64,000 bases of DNA from Phaeobacter sp. HF9A (GCF_011806385.1 NZ_JAATOX010000008.1:1-64000), one strand, 5' to 3'; positions 50,590-59,724 are shown, counted from the first letter of the stretch. Numbers and translations: made by a program. Notes: generated from the letters alone by a model not told the origin.

Positions 50590-52006
50590 TCGACTGACCC
50601 GCACAGAACCGGCCCCGAAAACCGGCATCGTTCACCTTGGCCTTGGCGCATTCTTTCGCGGCCATGGTGCGATCTACACCGAAGAGGCGATCGCCGCGTC
50701 CGGTGGCGACTGGGGCATCATCGGCGTGTCGCTACAAACCCCGCGCATGCGCGACGCGCTGGAACCGCAGGGCGGCACCTATATGGCGGTGGAGCTGGGC
50801 CCCAAACCCGTGCCGCCGCGCCATGTCCAGGTGATCGACCGGGTGCTGGTGGCGCCCGAGGACCCGCAGGCGGTGCTCGATGTGATGACAGATCCCGCCA
50901 TTCGCATCGTCAGCCTCACCGTCACGGAAAAGGGCTATTGTCATGAGCCTGCAAGTGGCGCGCTGAACCTCACCCATCCCGATATCCAGCATGATATCGC
51001 CAATCCCCTGCCCCGCAGCGCGCCCGGATTTCTGGTGCGCGCGCTTCAGGCGCGGCGCGCGGCGGGTCATGCGCCCTTTACTGTGCAGAGCTGCGACAAC
51101 CTGCCGGACAATGGCCGGGTGGCGCGCGGCGTGGTGCTGGCGCTGGCGCGCGAAATCGACCCGGCGCTGGCGGACTGGATCGGCGACGAGGGCCGCTTTC
51201 CCGCCGCCATGGTGGATCGCATCGTCCCCGCCACCAAGCCCGAGGACATCACCGCCCTGCGCGAGGCCAGCGGCACATATGACGCCGCGCCGGTGATGCA
51301 TGAACCCTTCCGCCAATGGGTCATCGAGGATGACTTTGTCGGCGGCGCCCGCCCGGACTGGGCCGCGGTGGGCGCGCAGATGGTCGAGGATATCGCCGCC
51401 TATGAGCATATGAAGCTGTGCATGCTCAACGGCACCCATTCCTCGCTGGCCTATCTCGGCTATCTCGCGGGCAAGGACACCATCGCCGACACCATGGCCG
51501 ATCCCGCCTTCGCCGCATTTGTCGATCACCTCTGGCGCGCCGAAATCGCCCCCGGTCTGACCCCGCCCGAAGGTGTCTCCCTCGCCGACTATGCCGCCGC
51601 GCTGGCCGAGCGCTATCGCAACCCCGCCATCCGCCATCTGACCTGGCAAATCGCCATGGATGGCAGCCAGAAACTGCCGCAGCGCATTCTTGGCACGGTG
51701 GGCGAGGCCATGGCGGCAGGACGCCCCTGCCCCGGGCTGATCCTGGCGATTGCCGCCTGGATGCGCTACGTCGGCGGCGTCGACGAGGCGGGCAATCCCA
51801 TTGATGTACGCGATCCTTTTTCGGCAGAGCTCAAGGCCCTGAGCGACAGCGCCGAAGCACCAGACGCCAAGGTCGCGGCCCTGCTGTCGCTGCGCGCGGT
51901 GTTTTCCGCCGAACAGGCCGCCGCGCTCCTGGCGCCCGTGAGCAAAGCCTATGCGACGCTTGTGGAAAAAGGCGCCAAACGCGCATTGGCGGAGATCCTG
52001 TCATGA
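50579..52006 (+). CDS. uxuB: Fructuronate reductase / mannitol dehydrogenase family
   Basis: Reduces D-fructuronate to D-mannonate. The 475-residue protein has the polyol-dehydrogenase start GIVHLGLGAFFRGHGA, the QSCDNLPDNG segment and the catalytic region KLCMLNGTHSSLAYLGYL. A TTG start at 50579 is preferred because GGAGG lies exactly 5 bases upstream; an ATG at 50567 overlaps kduD further and has no ribosome site. It sits between kduD and uxuA, whose start overlaps its stop by 4 bases, which fixes the function as UxuB rather than mannitol dehydrogenase. Confidence 0.92.
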   Translation: MPDNRLTRTEPAPKTGIVHLGLGAFFRGHGAIYTEEAIAASGGDWGIIGVSLQTPRMRDALEPQGGTYMAVELGPKPVPPRHVQVIDRVLVAPEDPQAVLDVMTDPAIRIVSLTVTEKGYCHEPASGALNLTHPDIQHDIANPLPRSAPGFLVRALQARRAAGHAPFTVQSCDNLPDNGRVARGVVLALAREIDPALADWIGDEGRFPAAMVDRIVPATKPEDITALREASGTYDAAPVMHEPFRQWVIEDDFVGGARPDWAAVGAQMVEDIAAYEHMKLCMLNGTHSSLAYLGYLAGKDTIADTMADPAFAAFVDHLWRAEIAPGLTPPEGVSLADYAAALAERYRNPAIRHLTWQIAMDGSQKLPQRILGTVGEAMAAGRPCPGLILAIAAWMRYVGGVDEAGNPIDVRDPFSAELKALSDSAEAPDAKVAALLSLRAVFSAEQAAALLAPVSKAYATLVEKGAKRALAEILS

Positions 52007-53184
52007 TCGAGACCTGGCGCTGGTACGGGCAGGATCTGGACAGTATCCCGCTCGACGAGATCGCCCAGGCCGGCCCCAGCGGCATCGTCAACGCACTGCA
52101 CGAGATCCCCTATGGCGAGGTCTGGCCGCAGGCGGCAATTGCCGCCCGCCGTCGGGTGATCGAGGAGGCCGGTTTCACCTGGGACGTGGTCGAAAGCCTG
52201 CCGGTGCATGAACGTATCAAACGCGGCGCGGGCGATCTGACGCCCCTGTTTGCCAACTACCGCCAGTCGATGGCCAATCTGGCCGCCGAGGGCGTCAAGG
52301 TGATCTGCTATAACTTCATGCCGGTGCTGGACTGGACCCGCACCGACCTGCACCACCCCCTGCCCCGGGGCGGCACCTGTCTGCGGTTTGAGGCCTACAA
52401 GATGGCGGCCTTTGAGTTTCATATGCTGGGCCGCGAGGCCGCCGCCGAAGATTACACCCCCGAGGTTCTGAGCCGCGCCAAAAGCTGGTTTGAACAGAGC
52501 AGCGAGGCAGATCAGGCCACGCTGCTGCACGCCATCATGTCCGGCCTGCCCGGCGCGTTCGACCGATACGACGTAGAAGGATTGCGCCAACAGCTCGCGC
52601 TCTATGACGGCATTGGTCGCGACGAAATCCGCGCCCATTTCAAACGCTTCCTTACCGAGGTCATCCCAACCGCCGAGGAACTGGGCCTGCGCCTTTGCGT
52701 CCATCCAGACGACCCGCCCCGCGATATCCTCGGCCTGCCGCGCGTGGTCTCCGACGCAGATGATATCGCCTGGATCCTGCAAGCGGTGGACAGCCCCGCC
52801 AATGGGCTCACGCTCTGTTCCGGCTCGCTCGGGGCCAATCCAGGCAATGACGTGCCCGCGATCGCCCGACGTTTCAGCGACCGCATCCATTTCGCCCATC
52901 TGCGCAATGTGCGCAAAGACCCCGATGGCAGCTTTGAAGAAGCCGCGCATCTGGAGGGCGACACCGATATGGTGGCGCTGGTCGCCGCCCTTCTGGACGA
53001 GGAGCGCCGCCGCACTGCGACGGGCCGCAGCGATGCCCAGATCCCCTTTCGCCCCGACCACGGCCACGCGCTGGCCAGCGATCTTGGCCGCGACAGCTTT
53101 CCCGGCTATCCGCTGGTCGGTCGCCTGCGCGGCCTCGCCGAGCTGCGCGGCGTCATCCATGCGCTGAACTGGCGCGCCTCCTAA
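52003..53184 (+). CDS. uxuA: Mannonate dehydratase
   Basis: Dehydrates D-mannonate to 2-keto-3-deoxygluconate. The 393-residue protein is the normal UxuA length and has the family motifs YNFMPVLDWTRTDL, LRLCVHPDDPPRDILGLPR and SGSLGANPGNDVP, with the metal-site His and Cys residues in place. Overlaps uxuB by ATGA and is followed by the KDG kinase after 22 bases. Confidence 0.95.
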   Translation: MIETWRWYGQDLDSIPLDEIAQAGPSGIVNALHEIPYGEVWPQAAIAARRRVIEEAGFTWDVVESLPVHERIKRGAGDLTPLFANYRQSMANLAAEGVKVICYNFMPVLDWTRTDLHHPLPRGGTCLRFEAYKMAAFEFHMLGREAAAEDYTPEVLSRAKSWFEQSSEADQATLLHAIMSGLPGAFDRYDVEGLRQQLALYDGIGRDEIRAHFKRFLTEVIPTAEELGLRLCVHPDDPPRDILGLPRVVSDADDIAWILQAVDSPANGLTLCSGSLGANPGNDVPAIARRFSDRIHFAHLRNVRKDPDGSFEEAAHLEGDTDMVALVAALLDEERRRTATGRSDAQIPFRPDHGHALASDLGRDSFPGYPLVGRLRGLAELRGVIHALNWRAS

Positions 53185-53206
53185 CACACTGCTGAGGACA
53201 CCCGAC

Positions 53207-54109
53207 ATGACCGCCCCACACCCGTTTATCGCCTGCGTTGGCGAAGCCATGGTTGAGCTGAACATCGCCCACCGCGCCCAGCAAATCGGCTTTGCCGGGG
53301 ATACGCTCAACACCGCCATCTATCTTGCCCGCAACCTGCGCACCGCCACCCCGGTTGGCTTTGTCTCGGTGGTTGGACAGGATCCGCTGTCGCAGGCGAT
53401 GCAGGCGTTTATCGCCGCCGAAGGGGTCGGCACCGATGCGCTACGCCAGCACCCAGACCGCCTGCCGGGGATTTATTCCATCGCGACCGACGCCGCGGGC
53501 GAGCGGCGGTTTGACTATTGGCGCGACCAATCCGCCGCCCGCTGCCTGTTCGAGGATGGCTTTGACCAGCTCTCCGGCGCCACGATGATCTATCTCAGCG
53601 GCATCACCCTGGCGATTCTGCCGCAGGCACGACGGCTGGCGCTGCTCGACCATCTCGCCGCGCATCCTGCGCAGATCGCCTTTGATTCAAACTACCGTCC
53701 GCGCCTTTGGGAAGATCGCGCCACCGCGCAAGCGATGATCGAAGCCGCCTGGCGGATCACCGATATCGCGCTGCCCTCTCTGGATGACGAAATGGCGCTG
53801 TTTGGCGATCAGGATGAGGCCGCGACCCTGGCGCGGCTGCGCGGCTATGGTCTGCGGCAAGGGGCGCTGAAACGCGGCGCCCTCGGCCCTGCCCCGCTTG
53901 ATCCCGCGATTGAACCACCCGCCCTGCCCGCCGCCAGCAAGGTGGTCGATACCACTGCCGCCGGGGACAGTTTCAACGGTGCCTATCTCGCTGCGGTCCT
54001 GCAAGGCGAGACCGCAACGTCGGCACTGCGCCGGGCACATGACATGGCAATAAAGGTGATCGCCCACCCCGGCGCTATCCTGCCCCGCGCCGAGACAACA
54101 GCCTCCTGA
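53207..54109 (+). CDS. kdgK: 2-dehydro-3-deoxygluconokinase (PfkB family)
   Basis: Phosphorylates KDG to KDPG. The 300-residue PfkB-fold kinase has the N-terminal CVGEAMVEL, the FDSNYRPRLW segment typical of KDG kinases and the anion-hole/catalytic motif DTTAAGDSFNGAYLA with Asp254. It collects KDG from both the mannonate and the KduI/KduD branch. The next enzyme, KDPG aldolase, is not in the window. Last gene of the hexuronate operon. Confidence 0.93.
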   Translation: MTAPHPFIACVGEAMVELNIAHRAQQIGFAGDTLNTAIYLARNLRTATPVGFVSVVGQDPLSQAMQAFIAAEGVGTDALRQHPDRLPGIYSIATDAAGERRFDYWRDQSAARCLFEDGFDQLSGATMIYLSGITLAILPQARRLALLDHLAAHPAQIAFDSNYRPRLWEDRATAQAMIEAAWRITDIALPSLDDEMALFGDQDEAATLARLRGYGLRQGALKRGALGPAPLDPAIEPPALPAASKVVDTTAAGDSFNGAYLAAVLQGETATSALRRAHDMAIKVIAHPGAILPRAETTAS

Positions 54110-54149
54110 ACCTTCTCCCGGTTGGATCACTCTGACCGGAATGCAAAAA

Positions 54150-54173
54150 GCGCGCCGCAGACTTGCGACGCGC
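54150..54173 (-). terminator. Rho-independent terminator of the molybdenum hydroxylase operon
   Basis: Stem GCGCGCCGCA/TGCGACGCGC (one mismatch, 4-base loop). On the minus strand the hairpin is followed by TTTTT, so it ends the leftward operon whose last gene starts at 54491. Confidence 0.6.
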
Positions 54174-54206
54174 CTTAAGGTATTGATGAAGCATATCAAA
54201 TAGCTT

Positions 54207-54225
54207 GAAACCGGTTCCCGGTTTC
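54207..54225. terminator. Hairpin between kdgK and the MoaD-like gene
   Basis: Perfect 8-bp stem GAAACCGG/CCGGTTTC with a 3-base loop, in the 130-base gap between convergent operons. Confidence 0.5.
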
Positions 54226-54239
54226 AGGCGACATGCGCC

Positions 54240-54491
54240 CTAGCCGCCCTTCATCCGCTGCATCAGATAGATCTCATCGCCCTCGGCGATGGCGCGATGA
54301 CGCGCGCCATTATAGATCTCGCCATTCAGCGCGACAGAGATCCCGGCATCCAGGATCGGCTTTAGTCCTGGATGCGCCTGAACCAGCGCATCCAGCATTT
54401 CTCCGATGGTCGCGGCCTCAACCGTGACCACCTCGGCGCCCTCGGTCAATCGCCTGAGACCGGCCCAGAGATGCACATCGACCTGCGCCAT
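54240..54491 (-). CDS. MoaD/ThiS-like small sulfur-carrier protein
   Basis: The 83-residue protein has the ubiquitin-like beta-grasp pattern and ends in the Gly-Gly needed for adenylation and thiocarboxylate formation (LMQRMKGG). MoaD supplies sulfur for molybdopterin; ThiS does so for thiazole. It is only 3 bases after a molybdenum-hydroxylase catalytic gene, so a dedicated role in cofactor formation or sulfuration for that enzyme is a plausible inference. Overall identity is too low by eye to call it MoaD outright. Confidence 0.75.
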   Translation of the reverse strand: MAQVDVHLWAGLRRLTEGAEVVTVEAATIGEMLDALVQAHPGLKPILDAGISVALNGEIYNGARHRAIAEGDEIYLMQRMKGG

Positions 54492-54494
54492 GGC

Positions 54495-56741
54495 TCAGCT
54501 GTCCTGTGCCTTCATCGCGGCGCGCACCTTCTGCGGGGTCATCGGCAGGTGCCGCAACCGCGCGCCGGTGGCCTGATGGATGGCGCTGGCAATCGCAGGC
54601 AGCGGCGGGGTGATGCCGGTCTCGCCGACACCGCGCACGCCGTAAGGGTGACCCGGGTTCGGCACTTCAACGATCACCGTGTCGATCATCGGCAGGTCCG
54701 AGGCAACAGGAATACGGTAGTCGAGGAAGATCGGGTTTTGCAGCCGCCCATCCTCGCCATAGATATATTCCTCGTTCAGCGCCCAGCCGATGCCCTGCAC
54801 CGCGCCGCCCTGATATTGCCCTTCGACATAGGAAGGATGGATCGCACGGCCCGCGTCCTGCACCACCAGATAGCGCAGGATCTTGGTCAGACCGGTTTCC
54901 GGGTCCACCTCGACATCGACCACATGCGCGCCAAAGCTGGCGCCGACGCCTTCGGGCAGGGATTCATGGTGACCCGAGATCGGCCCGCCGGTTTCCCCCA
55001 TCTTGCCCGCGATCTCCTTGATCGACATCGGCGGGAATTTCCCGGCGTTGGGACCTGCGGGCTGGGCTGCGCCATCGGCCCATTCCACCGCCTCGGGGTC
55101 GATGCCCCATTCATTGGCGGCGCGGCGGCACATTTCCTTGATCGCCTGATCGGTAGACAGGATCGCCGCCTTGCCGCTGGCAAAGGTGGCACGGCTGCCG
55201 TGGGTGGGTTCATTTTCACCAAGGGAGCCGGTTTCCACCACGTTCACCCGCACATCCTCGTAGGGGATGCCAAGGTGTTCAGCCACCATCAGCGACAGCG
55301 AAGCACGGCTGCCGCCAATATCCGGCGTGCCGACCGAAACCTGCACGGTGCCATCCGCGGCAATCGACATCGACACCGAGGTTTCGCCGTTGTGGTTGAA
55401 CCAATAGCCCGAGGCCACGCCCCGCCCCTGGTTCGGCCCCAGCGGCTCGGCAAGGTTCGAGTGGCCCTTCACGGCCTCCAGCACCTCGACCAGACCGATC
55501 GAGCCGAATTTCGGGCCGTAGCTGGATTGATCGCCCTCGCGGACCGCGTTTTTCATACGCACCTCGACCGGATCCAGACCCAGCTCGCGGCACATCTCGT
55601 CAATCAGGCTCTCGACCGCAAAGGCCCCCATGGGCGACCCCGGCGCACGGTAGGCGGCGCATTTGGGGCGGTTGGCCAGCACGTCATAGCCAACATGTTC
55701 AACCGCATCGAGCTTGTAGGGGGCAAAGCCGCAATAGAGCGCCATATCCACCGGCGCGCCGGGGAAGGCCCCGCCCTGCATGCGGAATTCGGCGCGGGCG
55801 GCGGTCAGCGTGCCGTCCTTTTTCATGCCGATTTTGACATCCATCGAGCCGGAGGCGGTCGGCCCGGTGGCGCGCAGCACCTCGGAGCGGCTCATCACGA
55901 TCTTGACCGGACGGCCATTGGCCTTGCGCGACAGCGCCAGCGACAGGGGCTCCATGAAAATGGTGGTCTTGCCACCAAAGCCACCGCCGATTTCCGAGGG
56001 GGTCACCCGCAGTTGCGAGGCTTCCAGCCCGAGAACAGCGCAGCACATCTTGCGGATGAACCACTGGCCCTGGGTGCAGACCCACATTTCGCCCTTGGCG
56101 TCCGATCCCATCTGCCCAACGCAGGCATGCGGTTCGATATACCCCTGGTGGGTCGCCTCGGTCTTGTAGGTGTTTTCGCGCACCAGATCGGCAGCGGCAA
56201 AGCCTGCCTCCAGATCGCCGCGCCCGAATTCCATATAGCGCACCACATTGGGCGGCATGCCCTCGGGCACGCTGGCGTCGGACGCACCTTCGCGGATCAC
56301 CGGCGCGTCGGGTTTGATCGCGTCATCGACGTCGATCACATGCGGCAGAACCTCATATTCGACCTCGATCAGCCGCACCGCCTCTTCGGCGAGCAGTTTC
56401 GAGGTTGCCGCAACCGCCGCAACCGCATGGCCATCATAGAGCACCTTGTCCCCGGCCATGGTGTTTTCCTGAAGGTTCCAGTCCTCGCCCTCCAGCCCCT
56501 CGGGGAAGTCGGCACGGGTGACCACGGCTTTGACCCCATCCAGCGCCTCGGCCTTGGAGGTGTCGATCTTCAGGATTTTCGCATGCGCATGCGGCGAGCG
56601 CAGCACCGCGCCATGCAGCATGCCGGGCAGCGAGAAATCAGCCCCGTAGCGCGCGCGCCCGGTGACCTTGTCGAGCCCATCGGGGCGGTTCGGTCGGGTG
56701 CCAACCAGCCGGAATTCGGTGTTCAGTCCATCCTTCGCCAT
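54495..56741 (-). CDS. Xanthine dehydrogenase-family molybdopterin-binding subunit (CoxL/aldehyde oxidase-like)
   Basis: Catalytic subunit of a molybdenum hydroxylase, 748 residues. It has the N-terminal aldehyde-oxidase a/b-hammerhead region (RARYGADFSLPGMLHGAVLRSPHAHAKI in part), the cofactor loop GGGFGGKT, the active-site segment AYRAPGSPMGAF and the catalytic Glu in GVGETGITPP. AYRAPGS differs from the AYxCSFR loop of form-I and the AYRGAGR loop of form-II CO dehydrogenases, so CO is not the substrate; an aldehyde or N-heteroaromatic is more likely. It is coupled to the 2Fe-2S gene by a 1-base overlap. Confidence 0.9.
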   Translation of the reverse strand: MAKDGLNTEFRLVGTRPNRPDGLDKVTGRARYGADFSLPGMLHGAVLRSPHAHAKILKIDTSKAEALDGVKAVVTRADFPEGLEGEDWNLQENTMAGDKVLYDGHAVAAVAATSKLLAEEAVRLIEVEYEVLPHVIDVDDAIKPDAPVIREGASDASVPEGMPPNVVRYMEFGRGDLEAGFAAADLVRENTYKTEATHQGYIEPHACVGQMGSDAKGEMWVCTQGQWFIRKMCCAVLGLEASQLRVTPSEIGGGFGGKTTIFMEPLSLALSRKANGRPVKIVMSRSEVLRATGPTASGSMDVKIGMKKDGTLTAARAEFRMQGGAFPGAPVDMALYCGFAPYKLDAVEHVGYDVLANRPKCAAYRAPGSPMGAFAVESLIDEMCRELGLDPVEVRMKNAVREGDQSSYGPKFGSIGLVEVLEAVKGHSNLAEPLGPNQGRGVASGYWFNHNGETSVSMSIAADGTVQVSVGTPDIGGSRASLSLMVAEHLGIPYEDVRVNVVETGSLGENEPTHGSRATFASGKAAILSTDQAIKEMCRRAANEWGIDPEAVEWADGAAQPAGPNAGKFPPMSIKEIAGKMGETGGPISGHHESLPEGVGASFGAHVVDVEVDPETGLTKILRYLVVQDAGRAIHPSYVEGQYQGGAVQGIGWALNEEYIYGEDGRLQNPIFLDYRIPVASDLPMIDTVIVEVPNPGHPYGVRGVGETGITPPLPAIASAIHQATGARLRHLPMTPQKVRAAMKAQDS

Positions 56742-57220
56742 TATGCAGCCTCCCGCAATTCCGCCGCCGCATCCATCACAGCGCGAATGATTTTGTCATA
56801 GCCCGTGCAGCGGCACAGGTTTCCGGCCAGCCAATAGCGGACCTCTTCCTCGGTCGGGTCGGGGTTCTTGTCCAGCAACGCCTTGGCCGCCACCAGGATC
56901 CCCGGCGTGCAGAAACCACATTGCAGTGCTGCATGTTCGATGAACTTGCGTTGCAAGGGATGCAGCGCATCGCCAGAGGCCATGCCCTCGATGGTGTTGA
57001 CCGTCTTGCCGTTGGCTTCGACGCCCAGCACCAGGCAGGAACAGACCAGCGTGCCGTCAAGCTCCACCGAGCAGGCACCGCAATCGCCGGTGCCGCAGCC
57101 TTCCTTGGTGCCGGTCAGCCCGACATGATCGCGCAGGCAGTCCAGCAGGGTTTCGCGGGGATCGGCGAGAAATTCGACGGCATCTCCGTTGACCGTCGTT
57201 GTCACATGATGCTTGCTCAT
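56741..57220 (-). CDS. (2Fe-2S)-binding subunit of the molybdenum hydroxylase (CoxS-like)
   Basis: The 159-residue electron-transfer subunit has two [2Fe-2S] clusters: a plant-ferredoxin site CGTGDCGAC...C and the helical site CGFC...CRC in LCRCTGYDKI. It passes electrons from the molybdenum site to the FAD subunit. Position between the FAD and the Mo genes is the usual coxMSL-like order (FAD, 2Fe-2S, Mo). Confidence 0.93.
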   Translation of the reverse strand: MSKHHVTTTVNGDAVEFLADPRETLLDCLRDHVGLTGTKEGCGTGDCGACSVELDGTLVCSCLVLGVEANGKTVNTIEGMASGDALHPLQRKFIEHAALQCGFCTPGILVAAKALLDKNPDPTEEEVRYWLAGNLCRCTGYDKIIRAVMDAAAELREAA

Positions 57221-58083
57221 TTGTTGTCTCCTTTCGCGCGACCATAGGCGATCTTGGCCGCACGTTTGGCCAGAACGCCCGCGATCTCGATCCGGTATTC
57301 GGCCGAGCCACGTTTGTCGCTGATGGGTTTCGCCGCTTTGCTTGCCGCCGCTGCCAGCGCGTCCAGCGCCGCGTCATCCAATGTGGTGCCGATGATGGCA
57401 TCCGCCGCCTCGGCCACCAGAAGCACCGTCGGCGCAACCGCGCCAAGCGACACGCGTGCCTCGACGATCTTGTCACCGTCCAGCCGCAGGCTCACGGCAC
57501 AGCCGACCACGGCGATGTCCATTTCCGTCCGCGGGGTAAAGCGCAGATAGGCATCACCGGCATTGTCGCCACGCGCCGGCAGGCGGATCTCGGAGATCAG
57601 CTCGCCCTTGTTCAGCGCGGTCTTGCCGGGGCCTGTCGGCACCTCTTCGACCGGCAGCTCGCGGCTGCCCTCGGGGCCGGTGATCACAACCGTCGCGCCC
57701 GCTGCCACCAGGCCCGGCACGCTGTCCGCCGCCGGGGAGCCATTGCACAGGTTGCCGGTCAGCGTCGCCCGTCCCTGCACCTGGGTGGAGCCCACAAGCT
57801 CCATGCCCTCAACAACGCCGGGCCAGTCGCGGCACAGATCCGCATTGGCACCAAGCCGCGCGCCGGGAACGGCAACGCCGATCTGCCAACTGCCATCCGC
57901 AAGCTGGGTCATCGCATCGGTTCCGGGAATCGCTTTCAGGTCGATCAGATCATCGGGCAGAACCATGCCCGCGCGCATCTGCACCAGCACATCCGTTCCA
58001 CCTGCGAGGAAACGGGTTGTGCCACCTGCATTGGCTGCGATCCGAGCGGCTTCCTCGAATGACGTAGCTAAATGATAGTTCAT
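57217..58083 (-). CDS. FAD-binding subunit of the molybdenum hydroxylase (CoxM-like)
   Basis: The 288-residue FAD subunit has the FAD-binding loop AGGTDVLVQMRAG and the TLTGNLCNGSPAADS segment. The start at 58083 follows AGAGAGGGAA; a longer frame to 58143 lacks a ribosome site. Its stop overlaps the 2Fe-2S start by ATGA. First gene of the leftward operon of FAD, 2Fe-2S, Mo and MoaD-like genes. Confidence 0.93.
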   Translation of the reverse strand: MNYHLATSFEEAARIAANAGGTTRFLAGGTDVLVQMRAGMVLPDDLIDLKAIPGTDAMTQLADGSWQIGVAVPGARLGANADLCRDWPGVVEGMELVGSTQVQGRATLTGNLCNGSPAADSVPGLVAAGATVVITGPEGSRELPVEEVPTGPGKTALNKGELISEIRLPARGDNAGDAYLRFTPRTEMDIAVVGCAVSLRLDGDKIVEARVSLGAVAPTVLLVAEAADAIIGTTLDDAALDALAAAASKAAKPISDKRGSAEYRIEIAGVLAKRAAKIAYGRAKGDNK

Positions 58084-58434
58084 GTTCCCTCTCTTTCTAA
58101 TCTCACGGCCCGTTGTGCGAGCGTCAAACGGACGTCGGCGCATGCTTCACATGCGCCGCGCAGCTTCTTCAAACCCGTTGCGGGTTCGGATGTCACCACC
58201 GACTACATTGCCTGAATCTTCTCAGCGCGCAACCCGGTCGCCTGTCTGCGCGCAAGTTCGACCCGATCCCCACCAAAGGTCAAGAGGACAAACGCAAAAT
58301 CGTAAAACTGATCGCGCGGCGCGCCCAACCGCGAGCCCAGCAGCAAGCACCGTATACGGCTGATCGAACAGAAAGGGGCACAGCGCCGATCTCGCTGTGC
58401 CCCCTGATCTGCCACGCAAAGGCAATGATCGCGC
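58084..58434. other. 351-base intergenic region upstream of the molybdenum hydroxylase operon
   Basis: Contains the promoter of the leftward hydroxylase operon and the end of the fahA operon. Two perfect dyads are seen: GGCGCATG/CATGCGCC (58137-58144 and 58150-58157) and AACCCG/CGGGTT (58172-58177 and 58181-58186), both potential regulator sites or leader hairpins. No gene is convincing here; the 93-codon frames lack ribosome sites. Confidence 0.5.
58375..58403 (-). terminator. Terminator of the homogentisate operon
   Basis: Perfect 11-bp stem GGGGCACAGCG/CGCTGTGCCCC with a 7-base loop, followed on the minus strand by TTTCTGTTC, 31 bases after the fahA stop. Confidence 0.7.
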
Positions 58435-59697
58435 CTAGTCTTCCTGTGCCCATTCCGGCAACGCGGGCGCGGGCAAGGTCTTGCCCACACAGGCGCCAAA
58501 GCCGATCACATATCCGTTACCAACCGCTTGACCGCGCAGGGTGATGGTGTCGCCATCCTCGATAAAGCTGCGAAGCTCGCCACTGTCCAGCGTCAGCGGC
58601 TCCTTGCCGCCCCAGCTCATCTCCAGCATCGAGCCGCGCGCGGATTTCTCCGGCCCAGAGATGGTGCCCGAGCCCAGCATGTCTCCGACGCGCATCGCGC
58701 ACCCCGATGTGGTGTGATGCGCAAGTTGCTGTGCGGCGGAATAGTACATTTCCTTGTAATTGGTGCGGCTCAGCAGGGTTTCGCCCTTGCCCTCCGGTGC
58801 CAATGTCACCTCCAGCTCGATGTCATACAGCATCGGCCCCGGCTCTTTCAGATAGGGCAGCAAGGGGCGTTCGCGCTCCGGGGTGGACACCCGGAACGGC
58901 GACAGCGCCGCACGGGTGACAATCCAGGGGCTGATCGTGGTGGCAGTCGCCTTGGACTGGAACGGCCCCAGCGGCTGATATTCCCAGGCCTGGATATCGC
59001 GCGCCGACCAGTCGTTCATCAACACATAGCCAAAGATCATCTCGTCGGCCTCGGCGACCGACACCATGCCCTCGGAGGGGGTGCCGACGATGGCGCCCAT
59101 TTCCAGTTCCAGATCCCAACGCTGGCAGGGGGCAAAGCGCGGCAGCGCCTCATCGGGGCTTTTCAGCTGTCCATAGGGACGGGTCACATCGGTGCCCGAC
59201 ACCACGACCGAAGAGGCCCGCCCGTTATAGCCGATCGGGATCGAGAGCCAGTTCGCTGGCAGCGCATTCTCGGGGCCGCGGAACATGGTGCCCACGTTGA
59301 ACGCATGGTTCTTGGCCGCGTAGAAATCGGTATATTCCGACACCATAAACGGCATATGCATTTGCGCCTCGGCCTGCGGCACCAGGGCGCGTGCTGTGGC
59401 CTCTGTGTTCTGCGCGCTCGCGCCCAGCAGATCCGTCAGATCCCCGCGCAGCCGCGCCCATTCCGACGGCCCAAGCGCCATCACCGCGTTCCAGCTGCCG
59501 GTTTGCAAGGCGCCGCCAAAGTCCAGCGTGCCGGCGGCTTCCAGCGCCGCCAGATCGAGGATCTGATCCCCGATCGCCACCCCGCAGCGCCGTTCACCAT
59601 CGGCGCCGGAAAACACCCCATAGGGCAGGTTGTTCAGCGGAAACGGGCATTTGGCGTCATTGGCGCTCGATACCCAGGCGCGTTGTAGCTCGCTCAT
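58435..59697 (-). CDS. fahA: Fumarylacetoacetase
   Basis: Cleaves fumarylacetoacetate to fumarate and acetoacetate, the last step of tyrosine/homogentisate breakdown. The 420-residue length fits the family. Motifs include SEYTDFYAAKNHAFNVG (calcium-site Asp), DLELEMGAIVG and MRVGDMLGSGTISGPEK. It is the last gene of the leftward hmgA-maiA-fahA operon, separated from maiA by 27 bases. A GGAGAATGAC ribosome site precedes the start. Confidence 0.95.
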   Translation of the reverse strand: MSELQRAWVSSANDAKCPFPLNNLPYGVFSGADGERRCGVAIGDQILDLAALEAAGTLDFGGALQTGSWNAVMALGPSEWARLRGDLTDLLGASAQNTEATARALVPQAEAQMHMPFMVSEYTDFYAAKNHAFNVGTMFRGPENALPANWLSIPIGYNGRASSVVVSGTDVTRPYGQLKSPDEALPRFAPCQRWDLELEMGAIVGTPSEGMVSVAEADEMIFGYVLMNDWSARDIQAWEYQPLGPFQSKATATTISPWIVTRAALSPFRVSTPERERPLLPYLKEPGPMLYDIELEVTLAPEGKGETLLSRTNYKEMYYSAAQQLAHHTTSGCAMRVGDMLGSGTISGPEKSARGSMLEMSWGGKEPLTLDSGELRSFIEDGDTITLRGQAVGNGYVIGFGACVGKTLPAPALPEWAQED

Positions 59698-59724
59698 GTC
59701 ATTCTCCTCATGAAATGGGATTGT

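Noticed and set aside
54372-56801. 809-codon open frame on the + strand opposite the molybdenum subunit gene
   Set aside because: Arg/His/Gly-rich composition with no recognisable motif and no ribosome site; it is the antisense shadow of a well-conserved gene in high-GC DNA.
54495-58083. Carbon monoxide dehydrogenase (coxMSL)
   Set aside because: Gene order matches, but the active-site loop is AYRAPGS, not AYxCSFR or AYRGAGR.
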